Shown here in pieces: positions 8,775 to 15,892 of a stretch of DNA of 64,000 nt. A program made the translations under genes and the position numbers. Location: NCBI GenBank assembly GCA_028283745.1, contig JAPWJZ010000004.1, positions 434,001 through 498,000 of the forward strand, read 5' to 3'. Below the pieces are notes generated by a model. It saw only the letters and a program-made list of their open reading frames with translations. It made no database searches and was not told the DNA's origin. Source of the stretch: Micavibrio sp. (GTDB lineage Bacteria > Pseudomonadota > Alphaproteobacteria > Micavibrionales > UBA2020). The stretch's first letter is position 1; every line of letters starts with the position of its first letter.

Positions 8775-9049
8775 CGGTTGGCGGCCGGCGGCGGCGGCGC
8801 GGCATCGGTTTTTGACTGGCTGAGCGCAAAAGCACCGCCCATTTAATCCATTGATATAGATAGTGAATATGTGGCTGATTGCACGCCATATTATTCACAT
8901 AATGTTATTGACATAGCGCGCGGGGCGGTGCTAAAAAATAGCATATTTAATTCGAGGGCTAACAGCCCCCATAAAAGCCGCAAGGATGCCGCAACAGAAG
9001 CAGCCGGCTGCCACAAATATCTAGTCATGCACGAGGAGTGTCACAAGCC
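8775..9049. promoter_or_regulatory. Intergenic control region with inverted repeat and promoter
   Basis: Within these 275 bases an imperfect inverted repeat GTGAATATGTGGC (8863-8875) and GCCATATTATTCAC (8885-8898) stands ten bases before a TTGACA box (8908-8913). With a 17-base spacer the -10 is CTAAAA (8931-8936). The position of the repeat just upstream of the -35 box suggests an activator site; that is inference. No gene is seen here. Confidence 0.45.
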
Positions 9050-10435
9050 ATGGAATACCGCGAAACCGGCCTACCGCAGAACCCCACCATCTACAAAGCC
9101 TTCATGACCTTCACCAAGAACGTCGAGAAGCCCGAAATCAACGGCGACCCCGGCATGGAACTGCCGCCGGAAGCCCTGGAAAACATGACCAACTTTCCCG
9201 TGCGCGTGGCGCAACTGCTGAACAGCACCGGCGCAGGCCCGACGCTGGTATCGCTGGCCATGCTCAGCGTCATGCCGCCGGAAACCTACGGTGTTGTCGA
9301 AAAAAGCTTCGGCAAGGAAATGGTCGAGCTGATGCAGGAATCTGCCCGCCACGACCGCACCGGTTTTGCCTATATCGCGGAAGCCAGCGACGCCGTGAAG
9401 CTGCTGACCCTTGCAAGCTCGGTCGCCTCGTTCGAAGACTTCCAGAAACTGGCGGAAAAAACCGACGCTGCGCTGACCAACCTTGAAATGGGCCAGCCCC
9501 CCGCCGACGGCCAGCTGATGATCCCCGTGCTGCCGGACACCAAAATTTACGACCGCTTGGGCGATGCAATCATCAACACCACCAGCTCGCCGCAGCTGGA
9601 AGCGCTGTTCACGGAACGCTTCGTCGACTTCCGCATTGCCAACGACCAGCTGAAGGCGAAAATCTCCAGCATGGGTCTTGACCAGCAGCTGGGCATGATG
9701 GGTATGGGTATGCCGGGTTCGCCGGACAATGAATTCCGTTACCCGTCCTTCGAGGAAACGAAATTGCTGGACGACCCGAAAGTCCGCGGCGCCTATGAAC
9801 TGCTGACCCGCGACGGCCGCGTGCTGCCCGAAGATTTCGAGGGCGCGCTTGAAGCAGCGCAGCTGCTCAGCACCGCGCCCGCCACGAAAAACCCGCTGGC
9901 TGTCGCCGGCGCGCTGATCGATGTCGGCATCCGCGCCATTGGCCCGGATGATTTCCCCTTTCTCGACAAAAAGCTGGACTGGGACGTTATCGACCTCGTC
10001 AAGAACAACAGCGTCCGCCGCATCCGCACCCCGCAGGAACTGCTGACCGCGCCGGAAGAATTCCGCCAGATCGCGGTTGCCAGCGCGGCATCATCGCTGT
10101 CGCAAATGAAAAAGGCCGGTTCTGAAATGATCGACGGCCTTGCCAACGAAGAACAGATCCCCGAGCAGATCCGCCCGATGATCATCATGCAGACGCTGCA
10201 GCCGATGGCCGGCATGGCAAACGCGATGTACCGCACGCTGACCCCCGTTCTGGGCAAGACAGGCGCGCCGGAAATTGACGCCGCCTTCACCACCAACATG
10301 AAAGAGCTGAAAGAGTTTATCGAAAGCAACACCAAGTCGCTGCGTGAACGCTTCAACCCCGGCGCAAACAACAATAACAAGCCGCCCGAGCCGCCGAAGA
10401 AAAAAGGCTTTGGCCAGGATTTCTCGCTTGATTAA
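9050..10435 (+). CDS. Unknown protein with HD-like helical repeats, tandem paralogue B
   Basis: A 461-residue relative of the preceding gene product, longer because of inserts (DPGMELPPEALENMTNFP near residue 35 and a methionine/glycine-rich LGMMGMGMPGSPDNEF near residue 220). It keeps the two helical HD-like segments: AMLSVMPPETYGVVEKSFGK and GALIDVGIRAIGPDDFPFLD. Again the His-Asp pair of true HD enzymes is missing. The C-terminus is rich in Asn and Pro and ends FGQDFSLD, parallel to GNDFTF in the paralogue, so the short terminal DF motif is shared. The ATG at 9050 was chosen over a GTG at 9038 because GAGGAG lies 11 bases upstream and the paralogue starts at the same level. Function unknown. 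Confidence 0.7.
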   Translation: MEYRETGLPQNPTIYKAFMTFTKNVEKPEINGDPGMELPPEALENMTNFPVRVAQLLNSTGAGPTLVSLAMLSVMPPETYGVVEKSFGKEMVELMQESARHDRTGFAYIAEASDAVKLLTLASSVASFEDFQKLAEKTDAALTNLEMGQPPADGQLMIPVLPDTKIYDRLGDAIINTTSSPQLEALFTERFVDFRIANDQLKAKISSMGLDQQLGMMGMGMPGSPDNEFRYPSFEETKLLDDPKVRGAYELLTRDGRVLPEDFEGALEAAQLLSTAPATKNPLAVAGALIDVGIRAIGPDDFPFLDKKLDWDVIDLVKNNSVRRIRTPQELLTAPEEFRQIAVASAASSLSQMKKAGSEMIDGLANEEQIPEQIRPMIIMQTLQPMAGMANAMYRTLTPVLGKTGAPEIDAAFTTNMKELKEFIESNTKSLRERFNPGANNNNKPPEPPKKKGFGQDFSLD

Positions 10436-10464
10436 GCGCTTCCCGCCGGATGAATAATCCGCGA

Positions 10465-10504
10465 TAAAAAAAACCTCCCGCCTGAACAGCTGGAGGTTTT
10501 TTTA
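10465..10504. terminator. Bidirectional intrinsic terminator
   Basis: AAAAAAACCTCC pairs with GGAGGTTTTTTT around a 13-base loop. It lies between two convergent genes and can end both transcripts. Confidence 0.8.
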
Positions 10505-10519
10505 TGCGTCTTTTAAACC

Positions 10520-11050
10520 TTAAAGTTTTTGCAGCAGGTCAGGCTTGCTGCCGCAGGTGATGGCGGATCCGCGCAAGGCATCGGGGATGTCAAACGTGCG
10601 GCGGATGCCGACGGAAAGGTCGTCGTCCAGCGCATAGACGCTGGTGCAGGCAATGGTTTTGTCCGGCGGACCGGCGGTGATGGGACAGAAGACCATTTTT
10701 TGCCCGTCTTCATCAAAGAAGCCCTGGAACTTTGCGGTGCCGTTGCCCGTTTTGGGCGACAGGCTGACGGTAGTGCGCTGCTTTTGCTGCAGTTGAAAGT
10801 CCACCGTATTCACGTCGTACCAGTATTTGCCGAACAGCGCGGCGCCGGTGCCGACGCGGCAGTACAGCGGCGGCGCGGGCTGCACGCCGGCCGGCAGCGG
10901 CGTTGCCAGCGCGGCAATTTCGGAATCGAGCGGCTTGTACTGCGGCTTGACGGGGTTAAGGGCGGACAGCTGTTCACAGCCCTGCAGCAGGAAGCACAGC
11001 GCAAGAACAGCGATGATGCGGGGGTTGACGCGAATTTGACTGATTTTCAT
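10520..11050 (-). CDS. Putative lipoprotein of unknown function
   Basis: A 176-residue protein with a lipoprotein signal peptide: basic N-terminus, hydrophobic core and lipobox LLQGC with Cys25 as the predicted lipidated residue. The mature part is hydrophilic, has several cysteines (LYCRVG, VFCPITAG, IACTSV, ITCGSK) that could form disulfides in the periplasm, and no recognisable domain. It is likely attached to the outer or inner membrane. The start overlaps the 5' region of the divergent site-2 protease gene, whose own start lies about 90 bases beyond, so they share a promoter region. Confidence 0.7.
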   Translation of the reverse strand: MKISQIRVNPRIIAVLALCFLLQGCEQLSALNPVKPQYKPLDSEIAALATPLPAGVQPAPPLYCRVGTGAALFGKYWYDVNTVDFQLQQKQRTTVSLSPKTGNGTAKFQGFFDEDGQKMVFCPITAGPPDKTIACTSVYALDDDLSVGIRRTFDIPDALRGSAITCGSKPDLLQKL

Positions 11051-11141
11051 GGCTTGCCTTCAGGTGTTTCCGCTATATTTTAAACCACAACGCCGCCGGA
11101 GCAACTTTTTTTCTGGCATTTGCAATGTTAAAGGATCTCCC

Positions 11142-12302
11142 TTGTTTAACCGCGTTACCCTGTTTCACTTCTTCGGCTTCCCCGTCAAGGCGGATGCCAG
11201 CTGGCTGTTTCTCTCCATCCTTATCGTCTGGACGCTGACAACGAAGTTTTATCCGGCCGTCTACCCCCTGCATTCCTCGCAGGTTTACCAGATGATGGCG
11301 TTTGCGACCCTTATCGGGATTCTTGCCTCCATCATTGCGCATGAAGTGGCGCATGCCATCATCGCCGAATATTACCACATGCCGATTGAAAGCATCACGC
11401 TGTTCATTTTCGGCGGCGTTGCCGAGCTGAAGGGGGAACCCAGCCACCCCAAGGGCGAATTTTTAATGGCGCTTGCCGGCCCCGCCATGAGCGTGATGAT
11501 GGGCCTGTTCTTCTGGGCGGCGGAATCGCTGTACCAGTTATACCTGCAGCCGGGTGCGTCGTCGCACGTGCTGGGCTACCTTGGCAACATGAACATGATT
11601 ATTGCGGCCTTCAATATGGCCCCCGCCTTCCCGCTGGACGGCGGGCGCGCCTTGCGTGCGGCCATCTGGCATTTTAAGAACAACATGGTTCTGGCAACGC
11701 GCATCGCTTCCAGCCTTGGCGCGTTCTTCGCCTATGGCCTGCTGGCCTATGCCATTTACCGCATCGTCTGGTTTGATGATGCGGTGCAGGGCATTTGGGC
11801 GGGGCTGCTGGGCCTGTTCATGCATGGTGCCGGCACCTATGCCGTACGGCAGACGGAAAACCGGTCTATTCTGGGCGCGGAAAAAGTTACGCGCTTCATG
11901 CACGGGCAAATCGTTTCGGTATCGCCGGACATCACCATTACCGAGCTGGTGGATAATTACGTCTACAAGCACTACCAGAAAATCTTCCCCGTGGTGGACA
12001 AGGGTATTCTTGTCGGCATCATCACCCTCAAGGCCGTGCTGGCGCTCGACCGCTCGAAATGGAGCTGGCTGCACGTGGCATCCGTCATGGAAAAGCCGGA
12101 CGGACAGAACACGGTGGAACCTGAAACAAGCGCCGCCGACGCGCTCGACATGATGCAGAAGTCACGGAAAGATTCGTTGCTGATTACGCGCGACGGTGAA
12201 TTCATGGGCGTGGTCGCCCTGCGCGACCTTGTCGCCTATCTTTCCATCACCATGAAAATAGACCCCGACCAGCCGCTGACAATGAGCAGCCGGCGGGCGT
12301 AG
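11142..12302 (+). CDS. Site-2-protease-family (M50) membrane metalloprotease with CBS domains
   Basis: A 386-residue polytopic membrane protein. The zinc motif HEVAH is in the third hydrophobic segment and the second active-site motif is NMAPAFPLDGGR. FGGVAEL between them is also typical of the CBS-containing M50B (SpoIVFB-like) group. About six membrane segments occupy residues 1-230. The C-terminal 130 residues carry two CBS motifs (VSPDITITELVDNYVYKHYQ and the block ending in GEFMGVVALRDLVAYL), which usually sense adenine nucleotides. The family cuts transmembrane substrates in signalling. A TTG at 11142 is taken as start because AAAGGA precedes it and the membrane domain begins there; the frame is open from 11049. 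Confidence 0.85.
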   Translation: MFNRVTLFHFFGFPVKADASWLFLSILIVWTLTTKFYPAVYPLHSSQVYQMMAFATLIGILASIIAHEVAHAIIAEYYHMPIESITLFIFGGVAELKGEPSHPKGEFLMALAGPAMSVMMGLFFWAAESLYQLYLQPGASSHVLGYLGNMNMIIAAFNMAPAFPLDGGRALRAAIWHFKNNMVLATRIASSLGAFFAYGLLAYAIYRIVWFDDAVQGIWAGLLGLFMHGAGTYAVRQTENRSILGAEKVTRFMHGQIVSVSPDITITELVDNYVYKHYQKIFPVVDKGILVGIITLKAVLALDRSKWSWLHVASVMEKPDGQNTVEPETSAADALDMMQKSRKDSLLITRDGEFMGVVALRDLVAYLSITMKIDPDQPLTMSSRRA

Positions 12303-12320
12303 GTCGCACAGGCAAAAAGC

Positions 12321-12701
12321 CTACTTAATCTCGGAAATACTTTCAATCCGGCGGCAGTCCTTGCCTTCCTTCTCCAGCATTTTCATGAGCGGGTCGAAAC
12401 CCTTGTCATGCGACAGCACTGCGCAGTGCGCTTTTGCGTCTTTGTCAAAAACCTGCCCCAGGTAATAGGCAATGACGAAATCGACGGCGTTCTTGCCGTT
12501 GCCCTCAATAGGTTTCCATTCCAGCCGGCTGCCCAGCTTCTGGTACTGCATGACAAGATCAACCGACACGCTTTTCTGGTGCTGGCCCATAAAAACGCGG
12601 ATTTGAACATCGCCGGGAATGTGGGAAAGATCTATCTTCTGGACGTTTTCAAAATCAATTAATAGGTAACGCGGATGCTTCGGCAGTGCCTGCTTGTTCA
12701 T
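12321..12701 (-). CDS. PIN-like domain protein (putative nuclease)
   Basis: A 126-residue single-domain protein. YLLIDFENVQKID near the N-terminus, a middle AVDFVIAYYLGQVF and C-terminal CAVLSHDKGFDPLMKML place conserved acidic residues (Asp and Glu in IDFEN, Asp in AVDF, Asp in SHDKGFD) in the order expected for the metal site of PIN/NYN-fold RNases. Such proteins often degrade RNA, but no antitoxin partner gene is next to it. It is convergent with the site-2 protease gene, 18 bases apart. Confidence 0.65.
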   Translation of the reverse strand: MNKQALPKHPRYLLIDFENVQKIDLSHIPGDVQIRVFMGQHQKSVSVDLVMQYQKLGSRLEWKPIEGNGKNAVDFVIAYYLGQVFDKDAKAHCAVLSHDKGFDPLMKMLEKEGKDCRRIESISEIK

Positions 12702-12758
12702 GTGCCCCTGACAGCTGGTTTAAATAAACTGGATAAAAATTTTGTCTTAAAAAGAAAA

Positions 12759-12980
12759 TCAAGCCGCCTGCGCGAGTGCGGTGGCGCTGAAGCTGACGGT
12801 ATCGCCCGCGGTTGTCGAGGTTTCCGTCGTGCCGTCGGAATACGTGATGGTGGTAACGGTGGAGCCGTCAGCCGCGGTATAGGACGTTTCGCTGACCTTT
12901 ACCGGCACCGCTTTTTGCGCGGGCGCGGCGGCACTGCTGGCAACGGCGGCGGGGGCGGACGAAACGGGGGTGATGGCCAT
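12759..12980 (-). CDS. Small Ser/Thr/Ala-rich hypothetical protein
   Basis: A 73-residue protein, low in complexity: an alanine/proline-rich N-terminal half and a Thr/Ser-rich C-terminal half with an imperfect repeat (YTAADGSTVTTITYSDGTTETS). No known domain. It lies between the PIN-like gene and a short coiled-coil gene, all leftward. It may be real because it has its own ATG and tight spacing to the next gene upstream, but antisense frames over it are also open. Confidence 0.45.
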   Translation of the reverse strand: MAITPVSSAPAAVASSAAAPAQKAVPVKVSETSYTAADGSTVTTITYSDGTTETSTTAGDTVSFSATALAQAA

Positions 12981-13005
12981 GGCGGGTTACCTTGTGCTTC
13001 TTCGG

Positions 13006-13266
13006 TTACTTCTTTGGCTGCGGCGCGGGCGCTGGCAGTTTTTGTTTGTCCAGCTGCGGCGACATATCCTGGCGCAGGGCGCGGACCTCGGTTGTTAAAT
13101 TTTCGAGCGCGGCCGCGACGCGGTTGAAGGCCGCCGTCTGGTCCTGCTGGGCTTTCAATTGCCGCTCGTTCATCTGGCGCAGCAGGTTCGCGGTAATTTC
13201 ATCCCCTTCGCGGATCGCCTTGCGAATGGACTTCATCATCTCGTAATCTTGGCCGTCGAGCGACAT
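13006..13266 (-). CDS. Small coiled-coil hypothetical protein
   Basis: An 86-residue hydrophilic protein predicted to be almost entirely helical (MKSIRKAIREGDEITANLL, NRVAAALENLTTEVRALRQD) with a proline/lysine-rich tail. The heptad-like spacing of Leu, Ile and Val suggests a coiled coil. It starts three bases after the pyrE stop, so it is in one transcript with pyrE. No function can be assigned. Confidence 0.55.
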   Translation of the reverse strand: MSLDGQDYEMMKSIRKAIREGDEITANLLRQMNERQLKAQQDQTAAFNRVAAALENLTTEVRALRQDMSPQLDKQKLPAPAPQPKK

Positions 13267-13269
13267 GGC

Positions 13270-13950
13270 TTAAACCGCGGCTTTGCGTTCAAACACGCCG
13301 CCGTGGTCACGCGACCATTCGGCGGGGGCGTTCAGGAATTTTTCAACTTCCGTAAACGTCGTCTCGGGGAACAGCTTGCGGGCGCGGGCTTCTGCCAGCA
13401 CATCTTTCCAGGTGGCAAGGGCATGAAGGCTGAGGCCGGCGTCCTTGAAAATACCCGGGCTTTCCTTGTAGATGCCATAGAAGAAGACGGAGAATACGTC
13501 GGATACTTCGGCCCCGCCTTCGCGCAAGGCATTGGCGAAGGAGACTTTGCTGGCGCCGTCGGTTGCAAGGTCTTCAACCAGCAGCACGCGCGCGCCTTCC
13601 GGCATTTCGCCTTCAATCTGCGCGCCGCGGCCAAAACCTTTCGGCTTTTTGCGCACATACAGCATGGGCTTGCCAAGCGTTTCAGACATCCAGGCGGCAT
13701 AGGAAATGCCGGCGGTTTCGCCGCCCGCAATGTAGTCAACCTTGGCAAGGTCGGTATTTTGCGCCAGCAGCTCGCAGCCCATGCGGATAATTTCGCGGCG
13801 CGGCTCGAGGAAGGAAATCACCTTGCGGCAGTCAATGTAAACGGGGCTTGCCCAGCCGGAGGTAAAGATAAACGGCTTTTCGGCGTTAAAGTGAACGGCC
13901 TTGATGTCGATGAGCAGTTGCGCAGTGCGCTGTGCGAATGAACCGGTCAT
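13270..13950 (-). CDS. pyrE: Orotate phosphoribosyltransferase
   Basis: A 226-residue PRPP-dependent transferase that makes orotidine 5'-phosphate in pyrimidine synthesis. The PRPP loop is VLLVEDLATDGASK and the preceding YVRKKPKGFGRGAQIEG supplies the flexible-loop lysines; FIFTSGWASPVYIDCRKV is the orotate-side motif. The C-terminal 40 residues (ETTFTEVEKFLNAPAEWSRD) match the longer alphaproteobacterial form. ATG at 13950 was chosen because AAGGG sits nine bases upstream; ATG at 13959 overlaps the end of the upstream gene and has no room for a ribosome binding site. It overlaps or abuts the small membrane protein gene upstream. Confidence 0.92.
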   Translation of the reverse strand: MTGSFAQRTAQLLIDIKAVHFNAEKPFIFTSGWASPVYIDCRKVISFLEPRREIIRMGCELLAQNTDLAKVDYIAGGETAGISYAAWMSETLGKPMLYVRKKPKGFGRGAQIEGEMPEGARVLLVEDLATDGASKVSFANALREGGAEVSDVFSVFFYGIYKESPGIFKDAGLSLHALATWKDVLAEARARKLFPETTFTEVEKFLNAPAEWSRDHGGVFERKAAV

Positions 13951-13952
13951 GC

Positions 13953-14270
13953 TTACCATCCCTTGCCGCCCTGTTTCGGCGGCTTGAAGATCCAGAAGTT
14001 GCGGGCAAGGAACATGACCGCAAGGAAGCAGATTTCAATGCCGAGGGAGCCTGCAATGGCGAAGGGCCATTTGTATTTTTCCACCACTTCGTCGCTGAAC
14101 AGCACGTTCATGTTTGCGGTGAATGACAGGCAGATCATCAACATGGCGCAAATAACCGACCAGTTGAAAACCGATAGCTGTTTTTTGTTCGCATAGGGCG
14201 GCTGCCAGCTGAAATATGCCCAGGCGACAACGGCGCCGATTGCCAGCAGCAGCAGAATGAGTGGGCCCAT
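13953..14270 (-). CDS. Small membrane protein of unknown function
   Basis: A 105-residue protein with three hydrophobic segments (about residues 2-21, 36-55 and 70-90). The loop between the first two contains FSWQPPYANKKQ and the cytoplasmic tail is short and basic (KPPKQGGKGW). No catalytic motif is present. Its stop lies just before the pyrE start, so the two genes are probably co-transcribed. Confidence 0.6.
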   Translation of the reverse strand: MGPLILLLLAIGAVVAWAYFSWQPPYANKKQLSVFNWSVICAMLMICLSFTANMNVLFSDEVVEKYKWPFAIAGSLGIEICFLAVMFLARNFWIFKPPKQGGKGW

Positions 14271-14334
14271 AAGGTCACGCTCCCTTTAGCGGGGGTTGGA
14301 ACAGAATGGGCTATTTGTAGCGGTTTTTAGGGTT

Positions 14335-14730
14335 TTAGGCAACCTGTGACTCAAGGAAGTGCTGGGCATTGAAGCCGTCAACAACCCTTGCAAACTTGCG
14401 CTTCGATTCGGGCGACAGCGGCATGAATTCAGCCGCAAGGCCGCGGCGGACGGACCGGACAATCTTGCCGGCCTGCACAATGTTAATAGTCTCGTTCGGC
14501 AGGCGGAAGCGCATCATGAACTGTACGCGGTCGCCAACGACAAGGCGGGCGTCCGGCGGGGTTTCAAAGTAAACGCCGCCCGTGCTCCAGTCCTTCACGC
14601 CAAACGCGCGGTCGCCGACGACGACTTCGGCCTGCACGCCGGCGTGGCGTACATGCTTGCGGCGAATTTCGGGCGACTTGTTAAAGCTGCCGTCACCAAT
14701 GCCGAGGATATTCAGGATACGTTCAATCAT
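14335..14730 (-). CDS. PilZ-domain protein
   Basis: A 131-residue protein with a PilZ domain at about residues 22-110. The two c-di-GMP motifs are present: an arginine-rich RRKHVRH (RxxxR type) and DWSTGGVYFE (D/NxSxxG). It therefore probably binds cyclic di-GMP and works as a small adaptor in motility, surface or envelope control. The N-terminus (MIERILNILGIG) is amphipathic. It is a single gene whose 5' region faces the rpmI-rplT promoter region. Confidence 0.82.
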   Translation of the reverse strand: MIERILNILGIGDGSFNKSPEIRRKHVRHAGVQAEVVVGDRAFGVKDWSTGGVYFETPPDARLVVGDRVQFMMRFRLPNETINIVQAGKIVRSVRRGLAAEFMPLSPESKRKFARVVDGFNAQHFLESQVA

Positions 14731-15086
14731 CTTTATCTCCCTTTGTTGCCTTTGTCCTGTCTGGGCGGAGTACCTAGCCGGTTCTGGTATTTAGTCAGGG
14801 GCATCAATCCCGTATATATTGTACCCATCAGTTTAATAGTTCAAGATATACAGGGTGGTGCAGGCGATTCTTTGTTCAAAAAACAATCTTCAACCAATAT
14901 TATGTCAATAATCCCTCTTTTTGGGCCTCAAAAGGCCCGTTTTCGGGGATTTTCTTGACTTTATACGCCCCAGACCATTATAAGTTCTCTCCATAAAGCG
15001 GTTTTTTTGAAAAAAGATTCCGCGCCCGTCCGCTGGCTCGTATTGGCTGCCTCGTGAACGGTAAATTTCTTTGAAAGGAAAACAAA
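14731..15086 (+). promoter_or_regulatory. Promoter and leader of rpmI-rplT
   Basis: A strong promoter has TTGACT at 14955-14960, an 18-base spacer and TATAAG at 14979-14984. Transcription from about 14991 gives a leader of some 95 bases before rpmI, with a purine-rich stretch AAAGGAAAAC as ribosome binding site. Just upstream is a small hairpin (GGGCC with GGCCC, near 14923-14938). In other bacteria L20 represses its own operon through the leader; I see no clear L20-site mimic here, so autoregulation is only possible. The rest of the region holds no gene. Confidence 0.6.
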
Positions 15087-15365
15087 ATGCCAAAGATGAA
15101 GACGCACTCCGGCGTTAAAAAACGCTTTGGAGTCACCGCCACCGGTAAAGTTAAGGCGCGCTCCGCCCACAAACGCCACCGTATGACCAGCAAATCCAAG
15201 AGAATGAAACGCGAAGGCCGCTCGACGCTCATCATGGGCATCGAAGACGCCACGATCCTTCTCAACAACTTCCTGCCCTACCAGCGCAAGTTGACCCGCA
15301 AGAAAAAGAAAAGCACGTACGTGAGCAAAGCGGACCGCGCTAAAGCATCGAAGGAGGCCGCATAA
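15087..15365 (+). CDS. rpmI: Ribosomal protein bL35 with C-terminal extension
   Basis: The first 65 residues are a standard bL35: [34 protein letters not shown] and the closing FLPY. Usual bL35 proteins end there at 64-67 residues; this one continues for 27 more, very basic residues ([19 protein letters not shown]...). bL35 is a component of the large ribosomal subunit. It is followed one base later by rplT. infC, commonly upstream, is absent in this window. A good ribosome binding site, AAAGGA, is placed before the ATG. Confidence 0.92.
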   Translation: MPKMKTHSGVKKRFGVTATGKVKARSAHKRHRMTSKSKRMKREGRSTLIMGIEDATILLNNFLPYQRKLTRKKKKSTYVSKADRAKASKEAA

Positions 15366-15366
15366 C

Positions 15367-15759
15367 ATGGCACGCGTAAAGGGAGGCACAGCCTCTATCA
15401 ACCGCCACAAGAAAGTCCTGAAACTTTCCAAAGGCTATTACGGCCGCGGCAGCAAATGCTATCGCGTCGCTATTGAACGCCTTGAAAAAGCGCTGCGCTA
15501 TGCGTACCGCGACCGTAGAGCCAAGAAACGCGATTTCCGCGGCCTGTGGATCCAGCGTATCAATGCTGGCGCCCGTCTTAACGGCCTCACCTACTCCACG
15601 CTGATCAACGGCCTGAAAATTGCCGGTATCACGCTGGATCGCAAAGTGCTGTCCGACATCGCCGTGCGCGATGCCGCCGGCTTCACCGCGATCGCCGAGC
15701 AGGCAAAGACCGCGCTGAAATCCTCCAAAGACAAAGCGCCCGCGAAAAAGTCGGCCTAA
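15367..15759 (+). CDS. rplT: Ribosomal protein bL20
   Basis: A 130-residue protein starting [19 protein letters not shown], with the conserved [33 protein letters not shown] and [13 protein letters not shown] blocks of bL20, an early assembly protein of the large subunit. The tail is extended by an Ala/Lys-rich stretch ([13 protein letters not shown]). It is co-transcribed with rpmI. pheS and pheT, often downstream, are not here; instead the operon ends at an intrinsic terminator. Confidence 0.95.
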   Translation: MARVKGGTASINRHKKVLKLSKGYYGRGSKCYRVAIERLEKALRYAYRDRRAKKRDFRGLWIQRINAGARLNGLTYSTLINGLKIAGITLDRKVLSDIAVRDAAGFTAIAEQAKTALKSSKDKAPAKKSA

Positions 15760-15780
15760 GTCTTAAAGGACAAAAGATAC

Positions 15781-15814
15781 AAAAAGCCCCCGTTGCAAAG
15801 CGGGGGCTTTTTTC
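15781..15814 (+). terminator. Intrinsic terminator of rpmI-rplT
   Basis: AAAAAGCCCCCG, loop, CGGGGGCTTTTTT: an eight-base GC-rich stem followed by a T run, 21 bases after the rplT stop. Confidence 0.85.
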
Positions 15815-15842
15815 ATGCACCCTGCCACCTAGATAACCGCAT

Positions 15843-15874
15843 AAAAAAACCGGCCTTTGCGGGGCCGGTTTTTT
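15843..15874. terminator. Second intrinsic terminator, serving the convergent gene
   Basis: AACCGGCC pairs with GGCCGGTT, flanked by seven A on the left and six T on the right, so it can work from both sides. It lies just after the stop of the leftward gene that ends at 15893. Confidence 0.8.
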
Positions 15875-15892
15875 ATTTGGATTTCATGCGCC

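Noticed and set aside
8871..9107. A 78-codon frame between the two HD-like paralogues
   Set aside because: It covers the promoter and the start of paralogue B in another frame and has no similarity or ribosome binding site.
12675..13127. A 150-codon, glycine-rich frame on the plus strand
   Set aside because: It is antisense to two small leftward genes and its Gly/Arg-rich composition comes from the high-GC complementary strand.
14991..15086. A riboswitch or L20-binding leader before rpmI
   Set aside because: The leader has no clear conserved structure that I can recognise; only the promoter and ribosome binding site are supported.
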